Shown piece by piece: positions 9,394 to 19,400 of a DNA stretch of 64,000 nt. Within the stretch, counting starts at the first letter, position 1; each line of letters starts with the position of its first letter. Source of the DNA: Pedobacter quisquiliarum (GTDB taxonomy: Bacteria > Bacteroidota > Bacteroidia > Sphingobacteriales > Sphingobacteriaceae); NCBI RefSeq assembly GCF_014642175.1, contig NZ_BMIL01000011.1, positions 62,001 to 126,000 on the forward strand, given 5' to 3'. The notes beneath the pieces are model-generated. The model saw nothing but the letters and a program-made list of their open reading frames with translations. It was not told the DNA's origin and ran no database searches. Made by a program: the position numbers and the translations under genes.

Positions 9394-10512
9394 TTATAGC
9401 ACCTCTTTACCTGCCCTGCTTACTTTCAATCGCTTGGCCAGGCGGTTCTGCTTCTGTTCCTCATCTCCGAGGATGATGCCCCAGGGTTTCATGCTTTCCA
9501 CACGGTCAAAAATGATCTTCAGCACAGCAATCACCGGAATGGACAAGAACATGCCGGAGATCCCCCAGATCATCTCTCCGATAATCACACCCAGAACGGT
9601 GATCAAAGCATTGATCCGCACCTTAGACCCAACAACGATCGGCAGCAAAACATTGCTATCCAGCAGGTGCACAAAGATCAAAGCCCCTATAACCAACAGT
9701 ACTTTACTTAACAGTGTGGCCGTGGCGAAGGTAATCAGGGTACTTAGTACCAGGGCCACGAAGATGCCGATATATGGAATAACGTTTAGCACACCAGTAA
9801 TCAGACCAAGCAGGAAGGCATATTTGATGCCCAGTGCCCAGAAAATGATGCTTACCGCAAGTGCAACGACGCCCATTTGTATAAGTAAACCGATGATGTA
9901 TTTGCGGATAATGTATTGTACCTGCTCTATGATATCATGAACTAATATTTTATTCTCCTCCAGGAACACGGAAACCAGAAACCTCATGATTAAAGTTCTG
10001 TAGAGCAGGAAGAAGAAGGTATAGATGAAAGTGAATACGAGGAACAACAATATAGACGAAAGCGATAGCACCGTTGCCCCAACAACTGTCGTACTTGAAG
10101 CTAAAGCCTTTGTAGTCGCAGAATGCACGTAGTTGAGCTGTTTAGCCGCGTCGATGTTGAAGCGGGTGTCGATCCACTGTTGTAAATTTCCACCGGTTAA
10201 GGTCAGTTGTGCTTTAAATTGTGGCCAATCTGAAGCCAGCTTGCTGAGTTGCGCACCGATGACGTATAACACCAGGCCGACCGCACTGAGCATAAGGATG
10301 ACGGACAGCATGGATGCGGCACTTCGGGGTAGTTTGAGTTTGTTTTCTAAAAAGGCCGCTAAGGGTAGCAGCAGTATAGAGAAAAGGCAGGAGAAGATTA
10401 AGGGAGAAAGGATGTCCTTCGCAATGATGACCAGATATCCGAAGGCGATGAGGCTGACCAGCACACACATTGTTTTTACATAGAATGGGCGCTGGGAGAA
10501 GTTTAAATCCAT
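9394..10512 (-). CDS. AI-2E family transporter (PerM/YdiK-like)
   Basis: 372 residues with about seven to eight hydrophobic segments. The C-terminal half carries the family pattern LGLITGVLNVIPYIGIF, then DSNVLLPIVVGSKVRINAL and IWGISGMFLSIPVIAVLKI. Members are polytopic inner-membrane exporters; some move the AI-2 signal or Na+ in exchange for H+, but the substrate cannot be assigned from sequence. Not in an obvious operon: the upstream Fur-family gene on the same strand is 67 bp away. Confidence 0.9.
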   Translation of the reverse strand: MDLNFSQRPFYVKTMCVLVSLIAFGYLVIIAKDILSPLIFSCLFSILLLPLAAFLENKLKLPRSAASMLSVILMLSAVGLVLYVIGAQLSKLASDWPQFKAQLTLTGGNLQQWIDTRFNIDAAKQLNYVHSATTKALASSTTVVGATVLSLSSILLFLVFTFIYTFFFLLYRTLIMRFLVSVFLEENKILVHDIIEQVQYIIRKYIIGLLIQMGVVALAVSIIFWALGIKYAFLLGLITGVLNVIPYIGIFVALVLSTLITFATATLLSKVLLVIGALIFVHLLDSNVLLPIVVGSKVRINALITVLGVIIGEMIWGISGMFLSIPVIAVLKIIFDRVESMKPWGIILGDEEQKQNRLAKRLKVSRAGKEVL

Positions 10513-10579
10513 ATTGATACTTTATATGGAACTAACAACATCAAGGCCATAATGTTACAGCGCTTTGTGTGGAAAGCAA

Positions 10580-10954
10580 TTAGGCACAGTTGCCACAAGT
10601 ACCCACAAGCACACAATTAAACTTTTCAACAGCGTATGCCTTCGGCAGTGAAAAATTAATCAAGCTTGACAGACATTCAATGGTGTGGCACTTTGTACAT
10701 CTGAAATGGAAGTGATTGTCTGGCAATGCTTCTACGTCACATTTCTTGCACACGGCAAAATATTGCTTTCCATCGTCAGCCACAATTTTGTGAATGATTC
10801 CATCCGTACAGAATTGGTTTAATGCACGGTATACCGTTGCACGGTCTATCTCTATTTCAATCTTCTGCTCAATTGCCTCCTGGCTCATGGCTCTGGTGCT
10901 TGCATTAAGAACTGCAATGACAGCTTCTTTGGTTGGCGTGCTTCTTCTTTTCAT
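10580..10954 (-). CDS. Fur-family metalloregulator
   Basis: 124 residues, short for the family. An N-terminal winged helix (~5-70: TPTKEAVIAVLNAS, RATVYRALNQF) is followed by the metal-binding dimerisation part with HFHFRCTKCHTIECL and a C-terminal CGNC, giving the two CxxC pairs of the structural zinc site. Which metal or signal it senses (Fe, Zn, peroxide) is not decided; the sequence fits Zur/PerR-like members as well as Fur. It is divergent from a thioredoxin-reductase-like gene, with a symmetrical element in the shared promoter region. Confidence 0.9.
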   Translation of the reverse strand: MKRRSTPTKEAVIAVLNASTRAMSQEAIEQKIEIEIDRATVYRALNQFCTDGIIHKIVADDGKQYFAVCKKCDVEALPDNHFHFRCTKCHTIECLSSLINFSLPKAYAVEKFNCVLVGTCGNCA

Positions 10955-10969
10955 TCGTTAATGCGACAT

Positions 10970-11004
10970 TGTTGCAATTATTATTGCGATTATGTTGCAA
11001 TAAT
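10970..11004. promoter_or_regulatory. Candidate operator for the Fur-family regulator
   Basis: Two direct copies of TGTTGCAAT(T/A) (10970 and 10993) surround a third, inverted ATTGCGA half-site. TTGCAAT-N4-ATTGCGA (10972-10989) is a near-perfect dyad. It lies 15-50 bp upstream of the regulator start and about 65-100 bp from the flavoprotein start. This is the arrangement expected for an autoregulated divergent Fur-type operator; binding is inferred. Confidence 0.55.
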
Positions 11005-11067
11005 ACAAAACCTAATTAACTTTGTCAAAGTAACGGCTACCACAATTAACCTTTAAACAACAATATC

Positions 11068-11976
11068 ATGGAGGATGCATTAGATTTTGACATTATTATA
11101 ATCGGAGGAAGCTACGCGGGACTTTCTGCTGCGATGGCGCTAGGACGATCGCGTCGTGAAGTAATGATCATAGACAGTGGTAAGCGATGTAACAGACAGA
11201 CCCCACATGCGCATAACTTTTTAACGCAGGACGGCGAAAAGCCGGGTATAATTGCGGCTAAGGCGAAAACAGAGGTATTAGAATACGGCACCATAAATTG
11301 GCTGGATGATGTGGCTGTAGCGGGGTTTAAGCAGGAGCATGGCTTTTCTATCAGTACCCAGTCTGGCAAGCACTTTTCAGCTAAAAAGCTTCTATTTGCC
11401 ACAGGGATAAAGGATATTATGCCTGATATATCTGGTTTTGAGGCTTGCTGGGGAACTTCTGTTGTTCATTGCCCTTATTGTCATGGATATGAACTTCGCG
11501 ATCAGCCTACAGCTATTCTTGCTAACGGCGCAAGAGCGGTTCACCTCGCAGGGCTGGTACGCAACCTCACTAGTGACCTTACGGTATTAACGATGGGCCC
11601 TGCCGATTTCACTGCAGAGGAGCTCAGTAAATTCAATAAGCACGGCATCGCTATAATTGAGAACGAAGTCAGCGAAATCCTGCATACAGACGGTCAGCTT
11701 GAAAAAATTCTCTTTAAAGATGGTACAGCAAAAGACTGCGGCGCCATGTATGCAGCGGTGCCGTTTTTGCAGCATACAATATTACCGGAGTCACTAGGAT
11801 GCAGTTTTACAGAAAGTGGTTTGATGAAGATCAATAACACGCAGGAAACGACAGTTCCGGGCATTTATGCCTGCGGTGACAACTCAAACATGCTTCGTTC
11901 GATTGCCAATGCTGTCTATAGCGGCAATATTGCAGGTGCCATATTAAACAAAGTACTTACCGATGAACAGTTCTAA
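11068..11976 (+). CDS. Thioredoxin-reductase-like FAD/NAD(P) oxidoreductase
   Basis: 302 residues. The FAD-binding Rossmann motif is GGSYAG (residues 13-18); the redox pair is Cys135 and Cys138 in HCPYCHGYE; the second FAD motif is GIYACGDN near residue 270. The CxxCHGYE form resembles small dithiol oxidoreductases of the GliT/HlmI-like group and single-domain thioredoxin reductases from Bacteroidota rather than canonical TrxB (CATCDG). Its divergence from a Fur-family regulator suggests metal- or redox-dependent control. The physiological thiol substrate is unknown. Confidence 0.9.
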   Translation: MEDALDFDIIIIGGSYAGLSAAMALGRSRREVMIIDSGKRCNRQTPHAHNFLTQDGEKPGIIAAKAKTEVLEYGTINWLDDVAVAGFKQEHGFSISTQSGKHFSAKKLLFATGIKDIMPDISGFEACWGTSVVHCPYCHGYELRDQPTAILANGARAVHLAGLVRNLTSDLTVLTMGPADFTAEELSKFNKHGIAIIENEVSEILHTDGQLEKILFKDGTAKDCGAMYAAVPFLQHTILPESLGCSFTESGLMKINNTQETTVPGIYACGDNSNMLRSIANAVYSGNIAGAILNKVLTDEQF

Positions 11977-12027
11977 AAAGCAATCATGTGCTTAGCTTAA
12001 CAATTTGAGGTAAAACATAACCGGTCT

Positions 12028-12053
12028 TTAAGGTAACGTTCACTTTACCTTAA
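12028..12053. promoter_or_regulatory. Inverted repeat upstream of the GDPD gene
   Basis: Perfect 9-bp inverted repeat TTAAGGTAA / TTACCTTAA separated by 8 nt, ending 55 bp before the GDPD start. There is no T-run after it, so an operator is more likely than a terminator of the preceding gene. No regulator is assigned. Confidence 0.45.
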
Positions 12054-12108
12054 CATAGGGTCTACAAACTTTTTCCATATTTGAATATTCTTTAAAAGAT
12101 TACAAATC

Positions 12109-12873
12109 ATGAAAAAGCTGCTAACACTTGGCGTACTCGCACAACTTACCCTGTCAACCATAACTTTTGCACAGACTAAGGTCGTAGCCCATCGTGGAGC
12201 ATTTAAAAATACTGGTGTTCCTGAAAACTCGATTGCTGCACTAAAAGAAGCAATTAAGATGGGCTGTGATGGCTCAGAGTTCGATGTCCATATGTCTGCA
12301 GACTCTGTAATATTTGTAAACCATGATGCGCACATCCAGGGCGTTGCAATTGAGACCAGCACTTCGAAAGATCTTGCAGCCATTAAATTAGGCAATGGCG
12401 AGTCGCTGCCTACCTTGGAAGCTTACCTTAAGGAAGGCATCAAACAGAAGAAAACCAGGCTTGTACTGGAAATCAAACCTTCTGCAGTGAGTAAAGAACG
12501 TGGTATTGCACTAACCCGCAGGGTTGTAGCCATGGTAAATTCGCTTAAGGCGGCTTCAAAGGTCGACTACATCAGCTTCGACTACGAGATCTGTAAAGAA
12601 ATCACCAAGCTTGCTCCAAAAGCAACTGTCCAATATCTTGCTGGGAATAAAACGCCAGCTGACTTACATGCTGACGGCATTCACGGTTTTGACTATCACT
12701 ACAGTGTGCTTCGCAAGAACCCTGAGTGGATCAAAGAGGCCAAAAGCAAAAAGATGATCACCAATGTATGGACGGTAAATGATGAGCCGGATATGGATTG
12801 GTTACTTCAGGAAGGCGTTGCATTGATCACCACCAATGAGCCCGAACTGCTCCTGAAAAAGGTCCGGAAATAA
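12109..12873 (+). CDS. Secreted glycerophosphodiester phosphodiesterase
   Basis: 254 residues with a signal peptide (1-21, TFA-QT). GDPD/PI-PLC-like TIM-barrel motifs are present in order: VVAHRGA (catalytic His28-Arg29), PENSIAAL, the metal site EFDVHM, the second catalytic His in FVNHDAH, then LVLEIKP and the terminal TNVWTVND and ITTNEPE. It should hydrolyse glycerophosphodiesters to glycerol-3-phosphate and an alcohol in the periplasm. Standing alone behind an inverted repeat suggests its own regulation, possibly by phosphate (inference). Confidence 0.93.
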   Translation: MKKLLTLGVLAQLTLSTITFAQTKVVAHRGAFKNTGVPENSIAALKEAIKMGCDGSEFDVHMSADSVIFVNHDAHIQGVAIETSTSKDLAAIKLGNGESLPTLEAYLKEGIKQKKTRLVLEIKPSAVSKERGIALTRRVVAMVNSLKAASKVDYISFDYEICKEITKLAPKATVQYLAGNKTPADLHADGIHGFDYHYSVLRKNPEWIKEAKSKKMITNVWTVNDEPDMDWLLQEGVALITTNEPELLLKKVRK

Positions 12874-12998
12874 CAGCACCAACACGCTCGCTTCTAGTCA
12901 AATCTGATTAACTACTACACGCGCTTTTAAAGCCATAAAGAAGTTAAAGGGCAGCCCTATGGCTACCGCTCCCGATCAATATACCTAACCTGAAGCTC

Positions 12999-13907
12999 AT
13001 GCGAATCTTGATTATCATTGTCACATTCAACGGAATGCGATGGCTGCCGCGTTGCCTGGACGCTGCGGTCAATCAAACTGTTTCTGCCGACATCCTGGTC
13101 GTTGACAACCAGTCAACCGACGGCACACAAGCGTACATTAAGGATGCTTTCCCAGACATTCACCTGGTGGAGTCGAAGATCAACCTCGGCTTTGGAAAAG
13201 CCAACAACCTCGGCATGGCTTACGGTTTAAAGAATGGATACGATTATTTTTTTCTGCTGAACCAGGATGCCTACCTGGAACCAGACACCATAGAAACATT
13301 AATCAAGGTGCAGCAGCTGAATCCTGATTTTGGCATCCTCAGCCCAGTACAGTATGACGGTACGGGCACTGATATGGATCATAAGTTTAAGGTGCTTTTT
13401 AAGAGCAGTAAGAATTGCAGACTGCATCCGGCAGCACTACTACCACCAGGGAAACCGGTGAAGCTATTTACAGCCAAGTTCGTCATGGCCGCTTTTTGGC
13501 TGATGTCCAGAGCCTGTGTAGAACGTGTGGGGCAGTTTGACGAAATTTTCAGTCACTATGGAGAGGATAACGATTATTTGAACCGGGTCTGGTTCCATCG
13601 ATTCAAAGTAGGCATTGTTGGAAACTGTAACGGCTTTCACGATCGTGAAAATCGGGCGCTAAGTGTAGAAAAGCAGCTCAATGTCTCCTTTGCCAGCTAT
13701 CTGGCCGCACTTACGAACCCAAACATGCAGCTGGCTACTGCATACTGGAAGACTTTCCGCGTCATCGAACGCAGGTTCAGAAAGGCCGTACTCCGAAAAG
13801 ACTTCTCCCAATCCAGCCTTATTTTCAAAAAGCTCACTGCACTATATTCACAGACCCCATCCATCATTAAAACCAGGAAGCGGAATAAGCTAGTGCAGTC
13901 AAGCTAA
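12999..13907 (+). CDS. Family 2 glycosyltransferase
   Basis: 302 residues. GT-A fold start ILIIIVTFNGMRWLPRCLDA, nucleotide-binding ILVVDNQSTDGT, the acidic/Asn pair LNQDAYLEPD in place of a DxD motif, and the acceptor-side GEDNDYLNR (ED motif). It resembles rhamnosyl/galactofuranosyl-type GT2 enzymes for surface polysaccharide. A second glycosyltransferase follows 138 bp downstream on the same strand. Donor and acceptor cannot be read from the sequence. Confidence 0.9.
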   Translation: MRILIIIVTFNGMRWLPRCLDAAVNQTVSADILVVDNQSTDGTQAYIKDAFPDIHLVESKINLGFGKANNLGMAYGLKNGYDYFFLLNQDAYLEPDTIETLIKVQQLNPDFGILSPVQYDGTGTDMDHKFKVLFKSSKNCRLHPAALLPPGKPVKLFTAKFVMAAFWLMSRACVERVGQFDEIFSHYGEDNDYLNRVWFHRFKVGIVGNCNGFHDRENRALSVEKQLNVSFASYLAALTNPNMQLATAYWKTFRVIERRFRKAVLRKDFSQSSLIFKKLTALYSQTPSIIKTRKRNKLVQSS

Positions 13908-14045
13908 CCAGCTGCATTGTAAGTAAAACCATGTATTCTTTATACCACGCGATTTAGAATTTTGAAATCCTAACTGGATTCGTAGTTTTGGCTGCGCGTA
14001 TCCCTCCTACCTGTTAACATCAACACCCACGTCAACGCCAGCTAC

Positions 14046-15137
14046 ATGTTCCAGAAAACCATTGAAAGTATAACCGGCAAAGTAAAGAAGCGGTTCAAGT
14101 ATTATGCGCATACCAAGCGTAAACTCCGTCGAAAGCCGGAAGGGCAGTTTGCTGAAGTGAATTTCGGAGCCTTTCTGTTGAATCGAGACATGGGTAGATA
14201 TTCTTTTATTCTTTGTCAGATGCTAAAGTTCAGTGGCTTCAAAGTCGTGGTGAAGTTGGATCCCAGATTCTTTCTGAATGAGGTCCCTTATAAGCAGATG
14301 CTCCTGGCGCAGGATTATACGAAGGTACGGGGTTCCAATGCACCTAACCGGTCTGTTTTACTTCATGGACCCGGAGAAAAGCGGAAGCAGCTAAACTTCA
14401 TTTGTTCTTACAAGTTAATCGACGAGCAGATTGACGCCTACTATCTTCCCTATACACTTCATCCAAGGTTTTATCGCACCTTTTCGGATAACACCAATTT
14501 TGATGCTTGCAGGAAGGCAAGCCGGGCAACACGCATCATCTTTTCCGGGAACTTTGAACGATCCCTGTACAACAACAAGGTATTGAAGGATAATTTTGGA
14601 TGGACAATCTCAAGAGTGGATATTCTGGATCATGTGAAATCTGCATATAAAGATGATCCCAGAATCCTTTATGCGCCAACGCAAAAGCACTTCTATGACT
14701 TGCTAAGGCAGGCGGAATCGAGAAATAAGTTCATCATTGCCGAGGTAAAAACAGATCCTGAAGATTGGTTAAAGATTCTGAGTAGTGGTGATTTCTACCT
14801 TTGCCTGCCCGGCATGGGCATGCCCTGGTCGCACAATGCCTTCGAAGCAATGGCCGTAGGTACAATACCCATTATCCAATACAATCACCTGTTTAACCCA
14901 GCGCTGGTACACGAGGAAAACTGCCTTGCTTACCATGATTTTGACAGCTTTAACACTGCACTGGAACTGGCTCTGAACATGAAACCGGAGGAGGTTGAGC
15001 GCATGAAAGCGAATGTCATAGCGTACTACGACGCGTATATATCGACTAAGCAGATCATCAAGCGGATACAAAGGTTTTATGCTTCTGATGAAGAAACGCT
15101 GACCATTGCGCTCCCCTACCTGAACGAAGAGATTTAA
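14046..15137 (+). CDS. Putative GT-B glycosyltransferase (exostosin-like C-terminus)
   Basis: 363 residues, no signal peptide or membrane helix. I do not recognise the N-terminal half beyond a basic start. The C-terminal third (FYLCLPGMGMPWSHNAFEAM, then AVGTIPII) has the pattern of the nucleotide-sugar-binding half of GT-B enzymes, including exostosin-like and group 1 enzymes: Pro/Gly loop, His, acidic residue in NAFEA. Its place behind a GT2 gene supports a role in glycan synthesis. Exact family unassigned. Confidence 0.7.
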   Translation: MFQKTIESITGKVKKRFKYYAHTKRKLRRKPEGQFAEVNFGAFLLNRDMGRYSFILCQMLKFSGFKVVVKLDPRFFLNEVPYKQMLLAQDYTKVRGSNAPNRSVLLHGPGEKRKQLNFICSYKLIDEQIDAYYLPYTLHPRFYRTFSDNTNFDACRKASRATRIIFSGNFERSLYNNKVLKDNFGWTISRVDILDHVKSAYKDDPRILYAPTQKHFYDLLRQAESRNKFIIAEVKTDPEDWLKILSSGDFYLCLPGMGMPWSHNAFEAMAVGTIPIIQYNHLFNPALVHEENCLAYHDFDSFNTALELALNMKPEEVERMKANVIAYYDAYISTKQIIKRIQRFYASDEETLTIALPYLNEEI

Positions 15138-15144
15138 GGGTAAC

Positions 15145-16341
15145 CTAGGCAAGATTTGTCTTGAAAGCAGCAGGTGTTGAAACCATGTTCAGATCAGAGA
15201 CGAGATTGATGACGGTATGGGTCTTTGCGTCGAGTTCTTTTACGGCCTTCTGCAACATCAGCAGATACTCCTTTGTTGCCACATAATCATCGGCCTCAAT
15301 CAAGCTCATGATACCCATGATGGCACAAACAGGCGCCCGGTATTCATGGGCGTGGATGTAAGCAATATCTTTCAGGATCTTATTCTGTTTTAGGATCCGG
15401 ACGCTATCCGTCTTTCTTTTGTTGATGTTGCGCGCAATGTAGGATACGCCCATCATCTCCCCTTTTGTATTCCGCACAGGCTCGAAGATGCTATCCCACC
15501 ATACCCGTTCTGATAGTTCCCCATAGCTTAACATTTCCTGACTTATTCTTTCGCCTCTGAGCGCAGATCTGAAATTGGCCATAAATGCAGCATTGTCAAC
15601 CTCATTCAGGTAATCTGCAGTACAGCCACCCCGCACCATTGTTTTCCCTTTAGCTTTAAGAATGTACTTATATGCTGCTTGATTGAAGTCCAGAATCTCG
15701 CCAGACATTCCGAGGAACACATAAACATCTGTAAGGCTTTCAAACAAGGCACGGAGCTTGATCTCGTTGCTTATGGCTGTTTCACGTGCCCGCTCCAGCT
15801 CGGCGAAACTGCCATCCAGTCGGGCAAGATTCAACTTCGCTTCCATAATGCTGATTAAATGTTTTGCCAGAATCTTTAAACTTAACGCATGTTGAGCATC
15901 CTGCTGATGGGGAACGTAGTCGAGCACACAAAGCGTCCCGATACATACGCCCTGCTTGGTGATTAAGGGTGAAGCCGCGTAGAACCGTGGCGTTTGACCA
16001 TCCTCCATTCGCAGAAGGGTTGCAAATCGATCGTCTTTTGAGGTATCTTCTACAATTAAAATTTCTTCCGGTGTGGACACCGCATTATAGATGTTAATTA
16101 GCCTGGAATAATGCTGTTTGCAGAGGCCTGTACTGAGTTTGATCTCCAGTTGGTCTCCGTCAAGGAAGCAAAGTGCAGCACCTGGCGTACTGAAAATGCT
16201 GGTTGCAAGAAGCAGTGCTTCCTGCAGTTCCTCATCCTGTTCTAAGCTAAGTTCGCTAAACGCACTGGCGCTTTCAATTCTACTTCCCACCTTCATACGT
16301 TGCTGTTTTAGATTCATGCTCATCAGAGATGACGCAGGCAT
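15145..16341 (-). CDS. GAF-PAS-DHp sensor protein lacking an ATPase domain
   Basis: 398 residues. A GAF domain (~20-165, with VEDTSKDDRFATLLRM and FYAASPLITKQGVCIGTLCV), a PAS domain (~195-300, LRALFESLTDVYVFLG to SYIARNINKRK), and a DHp-like helix with IAYIHAHEYRAPVCAIMGIM (His in the H-box position). The protein ends about 60 residues later, with no N, G1 or G2 box, so it cannot phosphorylate itself by the usual route. It is convergent with the glycosyltransferase gene (7 bp apart). Several Met codons near the N-terminus make the exact start uncertain. Confidence 0.85.
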   Translation of the reverse strand: MPASSLMSMNLKQQRMKVGSRIESASAFSELSLEQDEELQEALLLATSIFSTPGAALCFLDGDQLEIKLSTGLCKQHYSRLINIYNAVSTPEEILIVEDTSKDDRFATLLRMEDGQTPRFYAASPLITKQGVCIGTLCVLDYVPHQQDAQHALSLKILAKHLISIMEAKLNLARLDGSFAELERARETAISNEIKLRALFESLTDVYVFLGMSGEILDFNQAAYKYILKAKGKTMVRGGCTADYLNEVDNAAFMANFRSALRGERISQEMLSYGELSERVWWDSIFEPVRNTKGEMMGVSYIARNINKRKTDSVRILKQNKILKDIAYIHAHEYRAPVCAIMGIMSLIEADDYVATKEYLLMLQKAVKELDAKTHTVINLVSDLNMVSTPAAFKTNLA

Positions 16342-16453
16342 TGTTCACTAAGTAAACAAAATTTCACGGCATAAAGTTATTTTGCGACAAAAACTTTCAC
16401 AGTATGTCCCAGCCCATCGTGGTGTCATTCTTCCATTCCTGAAACTTAGGCCC

Positions 16454-19400
16454 TTATTTCGCCAGTTTTCTTCGCTTATATCGCTGATACGAGACGATCG
16501 CCATTATGGCTACGACCACTACAGTGATATACACCCACATCGGAATTGGTACAGGATCACCTTGTGCGTAGGAGTGCAATCCACTCAGGTAATAGTTCAC
16601 CCCAAAGTAGGTCATGATGATTACGGAAAAGGAAAGCAGCGACAGCAAGTTGAACAAGTACTTGCCTCTTAGCCCTGGAATCAATCGGACGTGAAGTACG
16701 AAAGCATATACAATGATGGAAATGAATGCCCAGGTTTCTTTAGGATCCCAGCTCCAGTATCGGCCCCAGCTCTCATTTGCCCAAATACCACCCAGGAAGG
16801 TACCTACGGTAAGCAGGAATATCCCCACAGTAAGCGACATCTCATTAACAATCGTCAGTTCGACCACGGAAGCTTTTACTTTGGCGCTGATCTTTTTATG
16901 GTCGATGATGTACAGGATAAGCACAACCGTGCCGAGTAAAGCACTTAGGCCGAAGAACCCGTAGCTGGAGGTGATGATGGCAACATGCACCATCAACCAG
17001 TAGGATTTTAGTACCGGTACCAATGGCGTGATCTGCGGATTCATCTGCGAGCCACCATGTGCAAAGCCCATTAAGATTACGGCGATAAGGCATCCCGCAG
17101 CCGGGATAAAAGCATTACTGTTCCGGTACAACAGCAAGCCCGAAAGTACGCCGATCCAACTGATGAACATGACTGCTTCATAGCCGTTGCTCCAGGGTTC
17201 ATGACCAGAAATGTACCATCGAACCGCAAGGCCGAACATCTGCAATAATGCCGCGATGCAAATCAATCCCAATACAAAGTTCACGGTCCTGGATAAAGCT
17301 TTGGAGTCTTTGAACAGCCTGCCGAAAGCAAGTGTAAGGATAACGGTACCAAGGATTGCATAAGCAATCATCAGGTTCAGGAAGATGTTCCAGGTATTGT
17401 ATCGTACCTCCATGTCTATTCTGGTCTGCGAAGGCACAACATCTTTTCCGATTTGAAGCTGAAGCGCTTTAATTGCGTCCAGCTTTTGCTCAGCCACTGT
17501 CCAGTTGCCCGTTTTATTTGCTGCAATAACACTTAAGAGGTATTCCGCAGCAGGATTTGCATGCCCTTTGCCGCTTGCCTCTGGCATGGTTGCCGCAATC
17601 CATGTGTTGTTTTTGTCCCCCGCGATTGGGAAGATCCGCAGGTACTGCCCGTTCAGCAGCTGCTGCATCACCTGCAGTTTATCATTAAGCTCAATAACGT
17701 CCTTGTCGTAAGTGTTCTGCTCAGATGCTTTCTTCGCAAAAGCTTTGAGGTAGTCGGCCTTCAGGCTGAAGTCCAGCGCACCCTCTGGTGTTAGTGCCAG
17801 CAGGTTCACCATGGTTGTATAGCCCTCTGCGTTCGCTTTAGCAGTTGCACTTAAACCAGGACCGCTTTTCGTTCCAACCTTTATAATCGGCACGTTTACC
17901 CAGTCAAAGGGCATCGTTGAAATAGATAAGAAGAACTGGTTGGCGCTAAGGGTATGAAATTTATCCTTGTGATATAGTTTACGCAGAATTTCCAGGGCCA
18001 TGGTATTTACGGGCTCAATACGGCCGTCGATGTTTTGAACCAACAATCGGCCGAAGCTGTCTGCATGTGCACGATCCGTTTGAATCCCAGCGGCAAACAC
18101 CTTTCCATCTACCATTTTCCCCGCCAGGATGCGTTGCATGCTGACCACGTGATCGTGATCTGGTGCGGCAGGCGCTACTGGTGCGGCTTCAGGAGTATCA
18201 TGTGCATGATCGTGATCATGGCCGTCGTTCGGGCCATGTACATGCTCCTGAGGCGTTCCATCCGTGCCGTGCATATCTATCTTCTGACTGAATGCAGATG
18301 CGCCAGGCAGGAAGATCAGCAACAACAGGAGTGTTTTTGCACGGGAGATGGTTTTCAGCTGTTCATTAAGCTTGGAGAAGTGTGTGCCTTTCCAAAACAG
18401 CGTTACAAAGAGTCCACCGAAGAGCAAGATGTAGCCGAGGTAGGTGATGTTTGTTCCCCAGTAATCGTGGTTCACGGAAAGCACTGTACCAAGCTCATCC
18501 TGATCGAAGCTGGCCTGAAAAAAGCGGTAGCCATCCTCATCAAGTACATTGTTCATGAATATCTTGTATGGTCGTTCATTTGGACCATCCTGAATCATCA
18601 CGTCAGAAGAGTATGCTGCCGGGCTATCACTACCCGGATATTTTTCCATCTTGAAATCAACGAGTTTTAGGCTAAATGGTGCTTTGTAGATCTTGGAGCC
18701 GTAAGCCATGGCAATCGGCAAGCCACCGACCTGGCCCTGATAGTTAAAGTTCGTCAATCCGCGGCCGCCATAAAGGGACACCGTGTCCGTTGCGGATGGT
18801 GTGGTTACAGCCACACGAACCAGGTCAAGGTCGTGCTCATGCGTTCTTTTATCACCTTCATAATTGATGATATTTCCGGTACGTGCAGGTTCAGGCACGA
18901 CAAAAGCCAATGATCCGTAAGTATAAAGGCTGCGCAGGTTAAATGGCTGCGCCTCATTGGCGGTCACCGGCTTACGTTCCTGGGTTGCCATGATCATGTA
19001 GTTACCTTCATAGGGCGAGGAAATGGTATAACCATTCCGTCCATCAGCGATGTTAATTGCGCCGGTTGTTGGTTCATTATAGCTAATGACCATGCCCTGA
19101 ATGAGCTTTACCGTGCCGCTTTGAATGTATTTATTCACGCGTTTACCTTCTTCCAGCACCACAAAATGCAAGGTCGGCTTACCCGTAGGGCTAAGCACAA
19201 GTGAGTCCTGTGCACGTGCATAGAAATCTACAACTTCCATTTTAACCCTTGATCCCTTGTAGTCATACTCCGAGACAAAGGTCTTTTTGAAAGGCTTTAA
19301 ATACCATGGAACGTGGTTTGAAATCAATGTTGCCGGGATATCATCATAAGCCAAGGCCTGTTCATTCTGTCCGATCTGCACCTTAAAGAATGTTGCATCA

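Noticed and set aside
9176..9940. A 254-codon plus-strand frame across the TPR-kinase start and AI-2E gene
   Set aside because: Antisense of two clear genes; Ser/Thr/Ile-rich shadow translation without family features.
18035..18670. A 211-codon plus-strand open frame opposite the CcsBA gene
   Set aside because: Shadow of a well-supported gene; composition (His/Cys/Arg-rich) and lack of any motif indicate chance.
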